Positions 8,789 through 17,466 of a DNA stretch of 64,000 nucleotides are shown one piece after another. The notes under the pieces were generated by a model that did not search any database, was not told the origin of the DNA, and worked only from the letters and a program-made list of their open reading frames with translations. Position numbers and translations under genes: made by a program. Numbering within the stretch: position 1 is the first letter of the stretch; the number at the start of each line of letters is the position of its first letter. The DNA is from JBOFSQ01 sp051651625 (GTDB taxonomy: Bacteria > Planctomycetota > Planctomycetia > Pirellulales > Thermoguttaceae), in the NCBI GenBank assembly GCA_051651625.1, contig JBOFSQ010000085.1, positions 53,800 to 117,799 on the forward strand. The letters are read 5' to 3'.

Positions 8789-9065
8789 GAACTGCTGCGC
8801 CACCAGCGATTTTCCGTCGCCATTTTCTCTCAACTCAAACCGCTCTCTGGCTCGATAGAACCGATGCAACCGCGCTTTTTGGTACAATCCGATTGTGCGG
8901 TTAAGTCGCCCCAGATTAACAAACGCAGAAATTGCGGGCTTTCGAGAGTCTGTGGCGTTTGTAAGACGGGCAAGACGTGCGGCAGTATCCGTCGATTTTC
9001 GTATCTCACAATTCCGAAGTCGTACCGAGTGTAGAGTCCCACAACAGATCGTTTGAGTGTATCCC

Positions 9066-10799
9066 ATGAGAAGAGCTTTGCGAATAACAATCGTTTGTCT
9101 TGCGTCGTTTGTGTTTGTCGCGCTTTGTGCTTCCACCGCCGAGGCTGGTTACTGCGGTGCCGGAACGTACCAAGCGTGCGAGCCGTGCGTCACCGACTAC
9201 GTTACCTGCGACACGATCATGAAAACGTGCCGCAAACTCGTCTTCGAGAAAGAGCAGATCACTTGTTACAAGACGGTGTTTGAAAAAGTCCGCGTTGCGC
9301 AGGACGTTGTGTGTACGCGATACGTCCCGCAGACTCGCGTCAAGCAAGTTCGCTGCACGACCGAACGCCCCGTCTGGGAGACGCGGATGCGGAAGGTCTG
9401 CTACGAAGTTGTCAAACCCGTTTGGGAGACGCGAAAGAAAGAAGTTCCGTACACGACTTATCGCAACGTCTACGAAAAGCACGAAGAGCCGTACACGGTG
9501 ATGGTTCCGCACTGGGAGACGCGAAAGAAAGATGTTTCGTACACAGTTTGCAATCCGCAGTGGGAGACTCGGCAGCGAACGTACACCGTGATGCGCCCGA
9601 CTTGCGAAGAGCGGACGCGCGAAGTGCCATACACGATCCGTCGCCCTGTTTATCAGCAGCACGAAGAGAAATACACGGTGATGATTCCGCAGTGGGAGAC
9701 GCGGTGCAAAGAAGTCCCGTACACCGTTTGCCGTCCGCAGTGGGAAGAACGGCAGCGAACTTACACCGTCATGAAAGCCGTTTGCGATACCGAGATGCGA
9801 CAAGTTCCATACACGGTTTGCAAACCTGTCAACTTCACGAAGACTGTTTCGTATCGCAGCGGACACTGGGAGACGCAGAGTTACCAAGTTCCGGGGCCGA
9901 CGATGCGGAAGCGAGTTGTATGCCAGCCGGACGCCTGCGAACCCGCTGGCGATGCGTGTGAACCAGCCGAGGCGTGCAGCCCCGCCGCCGATCCGTGCGA
10001 ACCAGCCGCCGAGGCGTGCGAACCGGTTGCGCGTAAACCGATAAAGTACAAGTGGGTGAGCGTTCAGTGTCCGCCGGTGACGTGTAGTCGTCGCGTGTGG
10101 GTGCCGGAGATGAAAACGTGCGAAGTTCAGTGTACGAAATATGTACGCGAAACTGCGTGCCGCGAAGTTGCCGTTTCTGTTGTTCGTCAAGTTCCTGAAG
10201 AGCGAGTTTGCACTTATCGCGTTTGCAGAATGGTGCCAGAGACTCGCGTCAAGACGGTGATGTATCGCGTCTGCCGCCAAGTTCCCGAAGAGCGAACACG
10301 GTGCTTCACAACTTGCCACTTCGTCTGCGAAACGAAGACGCGAACCGAAACTTATGTTGTTCGTCGTCTCGTTCCTGAAGAGCGAGTCTGTACTTATCGT
10401 GTTTGCAGAATGGTTCCCGAAGAACGGGTCAAGACGGTGACGTATCGCGTTTGCCGCCAAGTTCCAGAAGAGCGAGTTCGTTGTTACACGACTTGCCGTT
10501 CGGTGCCGGAAACGCAGTATCGCACGGTGACATATCGCGTCTGCCGCGAAGAACGCGAGGTTTGCGAAAAGATGGTGCCGTACCAAGTTTGCCGAATGGT
10601 TTGCGAGGAGCAGATCAAGAACGTTCACTACACAGTTCTCATACCGGAGCAGTACACCAAAACGGTGATGACGTGTCAACTGATGGCGAAGCAAGTTCCG
10701 GTGACGCGAACACGCTGCGTCCCGCGAATCATTACTTACCAAATTCCGGTACACATCTACAAAGCACCGCCAGCGGCGTGCGAACCGAGCTGCGGGTGA
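9066..10799 (+). CDS. Secreted cysteine-rich YTV-repeat protein (planctomycete cell-envelope type)
   Basis: A 577-residue protein with a signal peptide (RRALRITIVCLASFVFVALC, cleavage near AEAG) and then almost only repeats. Units of roughly 15-25 residues end in PYTV, TYTVM, TYRVC or YTTC and contain WETR or VPEERV; cysteines recur throughout (over 40). A CEPAGDACEPAEAC-type low-complexity hinge lies near 285-325. This is the architecture of YTV-domain proteins known from planctomycete envelopes, where disulfide cross-linking is thought to strengthen the proteinaceous wall. ATG 9066 is preferred to GTG 9057. No Shine-Dalgarno site is seen. The repeat family is clear, the wall role is inferred. 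Confidence 0.85.
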   Translation: MRRALRITIVCLASFVFVALCASTAEAGYCGAGTYQACEPCVTDYVTCDTIMKTCRKLVFEKEQITCYKTVFEKVRVAQDVVCTRYVPQTRVKQVRCTTERPVWETRMRKVCYEVVKPVWETRKKEVPYTTYRNVYEKHEEPYTVMVPHWETRKKDVSYTVCNPQWETRQRTYTVMRPTCEERTREVPYTIRRPVYQQHEEKYTVMIPQWETRCKEVPYTVCRPQWEERQRTYTVMKAVCDTEMRQVPYTVCKPVNFTKTVSYRSGHWETQSYQVPGPTMRKRVVCQPDACEPAGDACEPAEACSPAADPCEPAAEACEPVARKPIKYKWVSVQCPPVTCSRRVWVPEMKTCEVQCTKYVRETACREVAVSVVRQVPEERVCTYRVCRMVPETRVKTVMYRVCRQVPEERTRCFTTCHFVCETKTRTETYVVRRLVPEERVCTYRVCRMVPEERVKTVTYRVCRQVPEERVRCYTTCRSVPETQYRTVTYRVCREEREVCEKMVPYQVCRMVCEEQIKNVHYTVLIPEQYTKTVMTCQLMAKQVPVTRTRCVPRIITYQIPVHIYKAPPAACEPSCG

Positions 10800-10807
10800 T
10801 GCACAAT

Positions 10808-10950
10808 GGGGCTGTTCGGAACTTGCCCCCACACTGCGGTTCGGCATAGCCAAACCCTCCAAACGCCTACGGCGTTGATAACTGGAGGGTTCGGCTATGC
10901 CGAACCTGAACCTCCAAATCGCCACAATTTGAAGTTTCCGAACGAGTCTA
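10808..10950. repeat. MITE-like palindromic element, family A, abutting a start codon
   Basis: About 143 bases with a GCTGTTCGGAA left end, two GGTTCGGCATAGCC-type arms around CCTCCAAACGCCTACGGCG, and a right end TTTCCGAACGAGTCTA. The right end stops at 10950, the base before the ATG of the TRIC gene, so the element supplies the whole immediate upstream region of that gene. Confidence 0.8.
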
Positions 10951-11670
10951 ATGGATCATCTTGCCACACAAATCATCTACGGACTCGACCTATTCGGGAC
11001 GATGAGTTTTGCGTTTTCGGGGGCGATTCGCGTCATTGACCGTCGCCCCGACTTCGTCGGTATGCTGATACTCGCAACTGCAACCGCCATCGGTGGCGCA
11101 ACACTCCGCGACACCGTTCTCAACCGCGACGTGATGATCCTGCAAGACCCGACGTATTCGGTGCTGATAATTTTGAGCGTCTGCATCTCGTTTTTCTTCC
11201 CGCGTTCGATGCTTCGCGGCGGGCGACTATTCCAGTATTTTGACGCCGTTGGGCTAGGCGTATTCGCGGCAATCACGGCAAACGTCGCGTGGGGGACGTA
11301 TCACATGCACCCGATTCCGATGGTGCTCGTCGCCTGTTTTTGCGGGTGCGCAGGCGGCGTTGTCCGCGACTTGGTGATTCAGAAACCGACCGTCATTCTC
11401 TCCGACGAACTTGTCGTAACGCCGATCATCCTCGGCACGATCAGCTTGATGATCGTGCGAACGATTGGCTTCGGTGAACTTGTTGGACTGTTCACAGCGA
11501 TAGTCGTTGCGATGACGCTGCGAACGTTCGCAATCATTTACGACCTGCGTATGCCGCGTCTGCTCTACGCCGAATCTGGGAAAATCGGAACACGAAGCGT
11601 AAGCGAGTGCCAAAATGGGCACAGCGTCAACGAAGTGCCGTCGGATGGATTCCCGCCTACGCGGGAATGA
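10951..11670 (+). CDS. TRIC-type cation channel (UPF0126 / YadS family)
   Basis: A 239-residue protein with about seven hydrophobic helices. The internal repeat typical of prokaryotic TRIC channels is visible: GGATLRDTVL (about 49-58) and GGVVRDLVIQKP (about 136-147), each marking the glycine kink of one three-helix bundle. These homotrimers pass potassium or sodium. The last 30 or so residues (after LLYAES) are not part of the family: they are translated from two interspersed repeats, the GAACACGAAGCGTAAGCGAG type and the GGATTCCCGCCTACGCGGGAA type, the second of which supplies the stop. No ribosome site is seen because a family-A palindrome abuts the ATG. Confidence 0.88.
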   Translation: MDHLATQIIYGLDLFGTMSFAFSGAIRVIDRRPDFVGMLILATATAIGGATLRDTVLNRDVMILQDPTYSVLIILSVCISFFFPRSMLRGGRLFQYFDAVGLGVFAAITANVAWGTYHMHPIPMVLVACFCGCAGGVVRDLVIQKPTVILSDELVVTPIILGTISLMIVRTIGFGELVGLFTAIVVAMTLRTFAIIYDLRMPRLLYAESGKIGTRSVSECQNGHSVNEVPSDGFPPTRE

Positions 11671-11688
11671 CGGAATGGAGGAGTCATC

Positions 11689-13146
11689 GTGAAATCGTGG
11701 GAGTCCGACGAGGCGATGAGCGTTGCTATCAGTGTTGCGATTCACGCTGCGCTGGTGATCGTGCTCCTTCTTCTTGTCTACAATTTGCCGCCGCTTCCGC
11801 CGCTCGGCGACGACCTCATCGGCGGGCTTGACCGCGCGTGGGAGAAAGTCGATACGAGCGAAGTTGCGGCGACAAGCGTTGCAAACGCCGCAACGAGCGG
11901 TGCGCAGTCGGCGGCGCGCGTTGTCGTTCCGGTTGCGGAGACGCCTTCGCTTGAGTCGCTCCTTGACGAACTCGCCAGCGACGCTGCTACAACTTCGTCT
12001 ACTGTCAACACCGACGTTGCCGCTGCGTTTGCTGTCGGCGGCGGACTCGAAGGGCGAACCGGCGATCATCGCGGTCACTGTCTCGACGCTGGAATTACGA
12101 CCGGCGCGTCGGAAGGGGCGATAGAGGCGGCACTTCAGTGGCTTGCGATCCACCAGTGCCCACGCGACGGCGGCTGGAGTTTTCGTACCGATCACTGCGA
12201 CAAGTGTGCGTGTCGTTGCCAAACGAATACAAACGTCGAACCGCACGGCAGCCGCGTCGCGGCAACGTCGCTCGCGCTGATGGCGTTTCTCGGTGCGGGA
12301 CACACTGCGCAGTCGGGGCCGTATTCGCGCGTTGTCCAGCGAGGTTTTAGTTATCTCACAGAAGTTGTGCGGCCAGAAAAGTTGGACGGTGGTCGCATCG
12401 ACCTTTCGCAAGGCATCTACCCGCAACGTTACATCAACGCACTCGCCGCGATAGCACTCTGCGAAGGTTACGCGATGGGCGGCCCCGAAGAATGGGGAAC
12501 GCTCGCACAAGGTGTTGTGACCTACAATGTTCGTTCGCAAAATCCGCGCGACGGCGGCTGGGGATACAGTCCTGTCACCAAAACTCGCAGCGATATTTCG
12601 ATTACCGGTTGGCAAGTGATGTCGCTCAAGAGTGCGAAACTAGCAGGGCTTCACGTCCCGCAAGAGACGCTCTATCACGTTACAAACTTTCTCAACGCCG
12701 TCGCCGACGACGGTGGTGTATCGTACAATTATCTCATCGACCGGACTCTCGAAGGGAGCGGCGATGGCTCGCCCGCGACGTGCAACGCTATCGGACTTTT
12801 GCTGCGACAGTACCTCGGCGAACGCGCCGGAAACGCCGGTCTCGACCGCGGCATCGAACGGATTGCGTCAACGCCGATTGACCTCCGTGCGGGTACACCG
12901 GCGAATCTTTTTCAGTGGTATTACGCATCGCTTGCGCAGCATCACTATGGCGGCTCGTCTTGGCAACGATGGTACGCACCGCTCCGCGACGGACTTGTGC
13001 AGTCGCAGAGTCGCACCGGTCACGAACGCGGAAGCTGGTTCTTTCCGAGTCCGCACTACGGCGACCCGGGCGGACGCCTCCTCAACACCGCCCTCGCAGT
13101 GATGATTCTCGAAGTGCCGTACCGGTATATGCCGCTTTATAAATAG
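11689..13146 (+). CDS. Membrane-anchored prenyltransferase/squalene-cyclase-fold repeat protein
   Basis: A 485-residue protein with one N-terminal membrane helix (about 12-31), an alanine-rich linker and then an alpha/alpha-barrel with QW-like motifs: RDGGWSFR (about 157-164), RDGGWGYS (about 287-294) and GSWFFPS near the end. A cysteine cluster (CDKCACRC, about 168-175) interrupts the first repeat and could bind metal. The catalytic DXDD of squalene-hopene cyclases is not seen, so it is probably a binding or structural protein of the kind frequent in planctomycetes. The start is GTG 11689, set by a GGAGG site six bases upstream. Confidence 0.78.
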   Translation: MKSWESDEAMSVAISVAIHAALVIVLLLLVYNLPPLPPLGDDLIGGLDRAWEKVDTSEVAATSVANAATSGAQSAARVVVPVAETPSLESLLDELASDAATTSSTVNTDVAAAFAVGGGLEGRTGDHRGHCLDAGITTGASEGAIEAALQWLAIHQCPRDGGWSFRTDHCDKCACRCQTNTNVEPHGSRVAATSLALMAFLGAGHTAQSGPYSRVVQRGFSYLTEVVRPEKLDGGRIDLSQGIYPQRYINALAAIALCEGYAMGGPEEWGTLAQGVVTYNVRSQNPRDGGWGYSPVTKTRSDISITGWQVMSLKSAKLAGLHVPQETLYHVTNFLNAVADDGGVSYNYLIDRTLEGSGDGSPATCNAIGLLLRQYLGERAGNAGLDRGIERIASTPIDLRAGTPANLFQWYYASLAQHHYGGSSWQRWYAPLRDGLVQSQSRTGHERGSWFFPSPHYGDPGGRLLNTALAVMILEVPYRYMPLYK

Positions 13147-13244
13147 CCGTTGCGGTCTATAGTGGTTTAGTAATGGCAAATCATAGGTCACTCAAGGTTG
13201 GTAACGAACTTCAAACAAGCACAAACTCACCACCGTTTATACAC

Positions 13245-13390
13245 TAGACCTGTTCGGAAAATTACACTCGCACATCGGTTCGGCATAGCCGAACCCTCCA
13301 AACGCCTACGGCGTATGATAACTGGAGGGTTCGGCTATGCCGAACCAGAACTACCCAATCGCCCCAATTTAATGTTTCCGAACAAGTCTA
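13245..13390. repeat. MITE-like palindromic element, family A (intact copy)
   Basis: A 146-base element with terminal inverted repeats TAGACCTGTTCGGAAA and TTTCCGAACAAGTCTA; the outer TA on both sides may be a duplicated target dinucleotide, as for IS630/mariner-type elements. Inside are two inverted arms of GGTTCGGCATAGCCGAACCC around CTCCAAACGCCTACGGCG. It fills most of the gap between two genes and has no coding capacity. Confidence 0.85.
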
Positions 13391-13470
13391 CTATTTGAAC
13401 AGACTTTTCAATCGTCTCGCTGTGGTTTTTCGCCGAAATCAGCGTTGAACAGCCTCAGCAACAGTGGCGT

Positions 13471-14175
13471 TCACTCCGCTCCCGCCGTTGTACAAAACTC
13501 ATCCGTTTGATCGGACATTTTTTTCCACACCATGCCAGCACGGTCAGTACTCATTTCTATTGTTTGGCATAAACGATACCCTTCGCTGGAGTTAACATCT
13601 GTATCCCAGAGCATCATATATCTCAATTTAGACGGTTTAGCATTTTTATCGTGAAAAATGACACCAAACGCAGAAATTCCTGAAAGATGCCATGTTCCGG
13701 TGTAATCCGGTGCAATGCGAACATTGTCGTTTTTCTTGTAATTTTCCCATAAATCATCTATTTGAATATTCGCATTAATCAACTTAAACCGTCCGTCCGG
13801 ATAGAGATAGAGTCGCGTATCTTGCCAACCATCCCAATTGCGAAACTCAAGCAATGACGTGTAAGGACTCTCAATAGCCCAAGTTCCTTGAATAAGTTTA
13901 TCGTACTTTTCATTCGGGTCGCGTGTAACCTTTCCCCGATCTAATGCTTCGTAGTAATCTTTGGAGATCTGGTCTGGAAAAACAAGAGCAGGTTTTTTCA
14001 ATAGCACATAATACAGTGCGGAAGGACGAAAGATACCAAGCATAAGTGGAACAATTAAGAATGTTGCGACAAAAACGAAAACGCATGTCATAAAAAACAA
14101 AAATCTTTTTTTGATTTGTATGACATTTTTGCCAAACATGACTCCATTCTTACCCTGTTTCAGTGTTTTTTTCAT
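13471..14175 (-). CDS. Single-pass membrane protein of unknown function
   Basis: A 234-residue protein I do not recognise. A basic N-terminus is followed by one membrane helix (about 27-50, FLFFMTCVFVFVATFL) and then a soluble domain with a lipocalin- or META-like flavour: GTWAIESPY, DGRFKL and GTWHLSG resemble beta-strands of small ligand-binding or stress domains. Base composition is clearly more A/T-rich than its neighbours, which suggests transfer. It lies alone, just after the palindrome at 13245-13390. The upstream 314 bases (14176-14489) hold no gene I can support, only a degraded CGCTTACGC repeat near 14457. Confidence 0.6.
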   Translation of the reverse strand: MKKTLKQGKNGVMFGKNVIQIKKRFLFFMTCVFVFVATFLIVPLMLGIFRPSALYYVLLKKPALVFPDQISKDYYEALDRGKVTRDPNEKYDKLIQGTWAIESPYTSLLEFRNWDGWQDTRLYLYPDGRFKLINANIQIDDLWENYKKNDNVRIAPDYTGTWHLSGISAFGVIFHDKNAKPSKLRYMMLWDTDVNSSEGYRLCQTIEMSTDRAGMVWKKMSDQTDEFCTTAGAE

Positions 14176-14489
14176 CTTTCAATGTGAATTACTAATTTGT
14201 GAAGTTGTACGGAGAGCGGTGGACTGGGTTTCCTAGATAGAAAAGGGTGGAATAAGCTATAGAGCGTGGGCGGCTTGTTAGTAGCGGGTGAATACAGTAG
14301 TCGGCGCACCGTGCGACCAACATAAAACGCGATGCGTGTGAAGAATCGCACGCGATGGTGGATTATCAAAACATTTCCACCGAGCCTCTCTCTTGTCACC
14401 GCATCGCTGCGTGGTATAACGCCCGCCAGTGTCGGGGATGTTCACGCTGATTAGGGCGCTCGCTTACGCATCCCGCTCCGAATCGAACT

Positions 14490-15329
14490 TTACACATCCG
14501 ACCCATCGCACGGACGCAAAACAATGTTAACGATTGTCGTTGCGGTGTCTTTGTATTTCGGGTTGGACTTCATCTCTTTCCATGCGTCGCTGTTAACAAA
14601 CGTGTCCCACCCCTTCTTTTGTTCGTCTTTGTTTTCAAAGCCGATCATATAAGTAAGGTTCGGCATCATGTCGCCGTAGAGCGTCTCGCCGAAAAAGACC
14701 GGATGCATGCCGCACTTGCGGAAGAGGGCGAGTTCACCGTCCTCGAACATCGCAATCTTCGCAGCGTTGCGCTCCATGTTGTAGCTCTGATAATAACGGA
14801 GCTGGAACAAACGATCCGCCGACTTGACCGGCGTTTCAATCGCTGGACAACTCGGAAAACCGAGAAACAGTGTCGAGTCGTACTTCGAGAAGAGCGACTC
14901 TTGCAGCGGAATTGCAAAGTATTCTGCGGCGTCGCTGACAAACTTCGTGTCGGCAAGGAGACGCTGATTGAGACTCCCCAAACGCCCGCGATTGTGTTGG
15001 AACAGAACGAACAGGTCGTTCTCCCACGTTCCCTTTCCTTCGTTGGCGTCGGCGGGTGCATTCAAGATTCCGACGGGCGTCTCGCCAATACGCTTCACCG
15101 CAGGTGCGAACGACTTCGCAATGAACGCGGCAAGTTTGTCACGTTTCGCAGCGTCACCGCAGTGAAACACACGCAGTTCGATGAGCGACTGTTGCGGCGA
15201 CGACGCATCTCCGCGTTGACGACGCGCACCGCGCTCGGCAAGCTGCGCAGTCACTTCGCCACCAGCACCAATCGCCGCCGCCGCTACGCCAAGAGTACAC
15301 GCTGTCTTCACAAAATCACGACGTTTCAT
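14490..15329 (-). CDS. NIPSNAP-family protein with twin-arginine leader
   Basis: A 279-residue protein. The leader MKRRDFVKTACTLGVAAAA has the twin-arginine pattern and is followed by a mature part with two ferredoxin-like NIPSNAP halves: IELRVFHCGDAAKRDKLAAF (about 48-67) and FQLRYYQSYNMERNAAKIAMF (about 168-188), each a Y/F-E/Q-L-R-x-Y strand. The family is common in planctomycetes but has no settled activity. ATG 15329 was chosen because it begins the leader. It is a stand-alone gene. Confidence 0.85.
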   Translation of the reverse strand: MKRRDFVKTACTLGVAAAAIGAGGEVTAQLAERGARRQRGDASSPQQSLIELRVFHCGDAAKRDKLAAFIAKSFAPAVKRIGETPVGILNAPADANEGKGTWENDLFVLFQHNRGRLGSLNQRLLADTKFVSDAAEYFAIPLQESLFSKYDSTLFLGFPSCPAIETPVKSADRLFQLRYYQSYNMERNAAKIAMFEDGELALFRKCGMHPVFFGETLYGDMMPNLTYMIGFENKDEQKKGWDTFVNSDAWKEMKSNPKYKDTATTIVNIVLRPCDGSDV

Positions 15330-15430
15330 AACTCGGTTCCTTTCAAAATGTAGGATTGTGGGGCCATTCACGATTCATTCCGTCATTTCCGCTTACGCTC
15401 GGCGAGCCGGTAGAAGTGCTGGTTGGCGTC

Positions 15431-15482
15431 CGCCCAAATAGGACATATACGTCCTATGCAACTATATGTCCTATCTGGGGCG
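15431..15482. repeat. TAGGACATA-type palindrome
   Basis: An inverted repeat with arms CGCCCAAATAGGACATATA and TATATGTCCTATCTGGGGCG in the gap between the NIPSNAP gene and accB. It belongs to the same loose family as 5935-5976 and 18535-18576. It could act as a terminator for neither or both flanking minus-strand genes. Confidence 0.55.
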
Positions 15483-15535
15483 TGTCCCACTTCGGGCACT
15501 CGCTTACGCTTCGTGTTCTTATTCACGCCGCAACG

Positions 15536-16072
15536 CTAACCTCGCGTATCAACCTTGAAGAGCGGTTTGTTAACGTCAACGGCGTCGCCATTTTTGACGA
15601 GTACCGCGACGATCTTGCCGCTCACTTCGGCCTGAATTTCGTTGTAAACTTTCATCGCTTCGATGAGACAAACAGTCTTTTCCGCACCGATACTGTCGCC
15701 GACTTTGACGTATGACGGCGCGTCGGGTTTTGGCGATGCGTAGAACGTCCCGACCATCGGACTCTTGATGATCGCAATGGCAGCGTCGTCGGCAGCGGGT
15801 ACGGCGGATGCCGCAGGAGCACTGACCGCAGTGGGCGCGATAGCGTGTTGTTGCGGAACCGGCGCAGCAGACGCGACGACAGTGTGCGCAACTGCACCAC
15901 CGCGACGAAGCAGAATCCGCGACGCACCGTGACGAATGTCGATCTCCGTCATCGAAAGTTCGTTCATCATCTCGGATAGTTGACGAACCCGTTTCGGGTC
16001 AAAGAGATCGCACGTCGCCACCGCGACTTCCGGTGTGCGTGAAGTGGACGTTTTCTTTCCTTTGAGAGGCAT
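15536..16072 (-). CDS. accB: Biotin carboxyl carrier protein of acetyl-CoA carboxylase
   Basis: A 178-residue BCCP. The C-terminal biotinyl domain (about 100-177) has the EAMKV motif with acceptor Lys141, the thumb-bearing KSPMVGTFYASP segment and the closing NKPLFKVDTRG. The N-terminus (FDPKRVRQLSEMMNELSMTEIDI) is the usual BCCP dimer/BC-contact segment, joined by an Ala/Pro-rich linker. It carries carboxyl groups from AccC to AccA/D in fatty-acid synthesis. accC normally follows accB, but here an inverted repeat and the NIPSNAP gene follow, so accC must be elsewhere. AAGGA lies 8 bases before the ATG. Confidence 0.93.
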   Translation of the reverse strand: MPLKGKKTSTSRTPEVAVATCDLFDPKRVRQLSEMMNELSMTEIDIRHGASRILLRRGGAVAHTVVASAAPVPQQHAIAPTAVSAPAASAVPAADDAAIAIIKSPMVGTFYASPKPDAPSYVKVGDSIGAEKTVCLIEAMKVYNEIQAEVSGKIVAVLVKNGDAVDVNKPLFKVDTRG

Positions 16073-16127
16073 TGTAAAAAATCCTTTCTGTTTTGTGTTG
16101 TTTGGAACCAGTGTACACTGTTCTCGA

Positions 16128-16574
16128 TTATGTTGTACGCTTGGTTCTCTCGCTTATTAATCGTTGCAGAAGTTCGTCGAACGCAGGTTTGTATCTTTGG
16201 ATGATTGCATATCGTATTTCGTCAGAGATCGCCTCGTCGTAGGTGTGTGAAGTCATCGCACGCGCACGAATCGTTTCCATCAAGACGTGTCCGTTTTCAC
16301 TCACCAAACCGCGACCAAACGCCAAACGAAATGCGTCGCGGCTCCCTTGAATGGTGGTCTCGCCTTGTGCTTCGTAGAAGTCTTTTACTGTCTTCCACGC
16401 AAGCTCATAGCAGTATTCAAATGCCTGAATCAATCCTTGTTTTTCCAAGTTGTTTAGTTCGCGGCGTGCCGACTCATCCACACCTTCTTGCAAGTGCGTC
16501 ATCGCCTTTTCAAAATGGGTGAGACGTTGGAGCCAACGAATATCGCTGTGCTCTGGTGGTGCGATTTTCATCAT
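16128..16574 (-). CDS. HI0074-type nucleotidyltransferase substrate-binding protein (HepT-like)
   Basis: A 148-residue helical protein matching the HI0074 family: FEYCYELAWKTVKDFYEAQG (about 52-71), a DAFRLAFGRGL segment and the RARAMTSHTYDE signature (about 103-114). In other bacteria it forms a complex with a small MNT nucleotidyltransferase encoded next to it, a HEPN/MNT-like toxin-antitoxin arrangement. No MNT gene is adjacent here. Instead its ATG (16574) overlaps the stop of the corrinoid-protein gene as TGATG, so translation is coupled to that gene. The family is clear, its partner is missing. Confidence 0.82.
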   Translation of the reverse strand: MMKIAPPEHSDIRWLQRLTHFEKAMTHLQEGVDESARRELNNLEKQGLIQAFEYCYELAWKTVKDFYEAQGETTIQGSRDAFRLAFGRGLVSENGHVLMETIRARAMTSHTYDEAISDEIRYAIIQRYKPAFDELLQRLISERTKRTT

Positions 16575-17197
16575 CACGCGATCAGTTGTTTTGCGAGTGT
16601 TACGGCTTGGCTGGCGTTGGGGCTGAAGCCGTCGGCACCGATTTCGCGGGCGAATGCGTCTGTCACCGGTGCGCCGCCGATGATGACTTTCACCTTGTCA
16701 CGAACTCCCGCCGCTTGGAGTGCGTCGATGACGCCACGCATCTGCGGCATCGTTGTCGTAAGCAGTGCGGAGAGAGCGACAATCGTTCCGCTCTTTTCGC
16801 TCGCGGCAGTGACAAACTTTTCGGGCGCAACGTCAACGCCAAGATCAACCACTTCAAACCCGCCACCTTCAAACATCGACGCGACAAGATTTTTGCCGAT
16901 GTCGTGGAGGTCGCCTTTGACCGTCCCTATCACGACGCGACCGACTTTCTCCACGCCCGCCGTCGCCAAAAGCGGATTGAGAATCTTCATCGACTCCTGC
17001 ATCGCCCGCGCGGCGATCAAGAGTTCGGGGACGAAATACTCGTTCGTCTCGAAACGCCGACCAACCTCCGACATCGCTGGGATCAGATGCTCTTCCATAA
17101 CTCGCTGCGGCGGCAGGCCGCTGGCAAGAATCGTCTTCACTTCGCCCACGGCGACTGGCATATTCCCATCAACGATGGCGTCAAACAACAGCGACAT
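16574..17197 (-). CDS. Corrinoid (cobalamin)-binding methyltransferase subunit
   Basis: A 207-residue protein with the two-domain layout of MtaC/MtbC and MetH: a helical cap (about 5-85) and a Rossmann B12-binding domain whose DLHDIGKN motif (about 97-104) carries the histidine that binds cobalt; VDLGVDVAPE, SALLTTTM and VIIGGAPV follow as expected. It would shuttle methyl groups with a methyltransferase that is not encoded nearby. The start at 17197 is fixed by a GAGGT site five bases upstream; a longer reading frame would add residues translated from an interspersed repeat. It is coupled downstream to the HI0074-type gene. Confidence 0.88.
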   Translation of the reverse strand: MSLLFDAIVDGNMPVAVGEVKTILASGLPPQRVMEEHLIPAMSEVGRRFETNEYFVPELLIAARAMQESMKILNPLLATAGVEKVGRVVIGTVKGDLHDIGKNLVASMFEGGGFEVVDLGVDVAPEKFVTAASEKSGTIVALSALLTTTMPQMRGVIDALQAAGVRDKVKVIIGGAPVTDAFAREIGADGFSPNASQAVTLAKQLIA

Positions 17198-17296
17198 TTT
17201 GTACCTCATTCTTTTGGTTTTGTTTTTTGTTTCGTCATTCCCGCGCAGGCGTGAATCCACCCTGAAGCTATTTGCGTACGCTACGTCTGCTCCGAT

Positions 17297-17370
17297 TCGG
17301 GCACTCGCTTACGCTTCGTGTTCTTAATGCGTTACGTTAAGAACACGAAGCGTAAGCGAGTGCCCTGAAG
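17297..17370. terminator. Long perfect hairpin made of two inverted GCGTAAGCGAG repeats
   Basis: Two copies of the interspersed unit face each other (GGGCACTCGCTTACGCTTCG then CGAAGCGTAAGCGAGTGCCC) around a GTTCTTAATGCG..TTAAGAAC centre, giving a stem of about 30 pairs between pyrD and the corrinoid gene. It should stop transcription leaving pyrD, but its origin is a repeat duplication. Confidence 0.6.
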
Positions 17371-17466
17371 CGTAACACGCCAAGACAACGCGACCGAATT
17401 CCGTGAACGCTTACAAAACGTTCATGCCGGAAATGATACCGTCTTTTTGCGGTGCGCCTACGGGTC

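Noticed and set aside
9006..10925. Open frame of 639 codons on the minus strand
   Set aside because: It is fully antisense to the YTV-repeat gene and is rich in His/Arg/Asn; it is open only because of the regular codon pattern of the repeats.
11254..12615. Open frame of 453 codons on the minus strand
   Set aside because: Antisense to the TRIC and prenyltransferase-fold genes; composition is that of a shadow frame.
14172..14399. Small open frame overlapping the start of the membrane protein at 13471
   Set aside because: Although its end overlaps the next start, it has no hydrophobic or domain pattern and no ribosome site.
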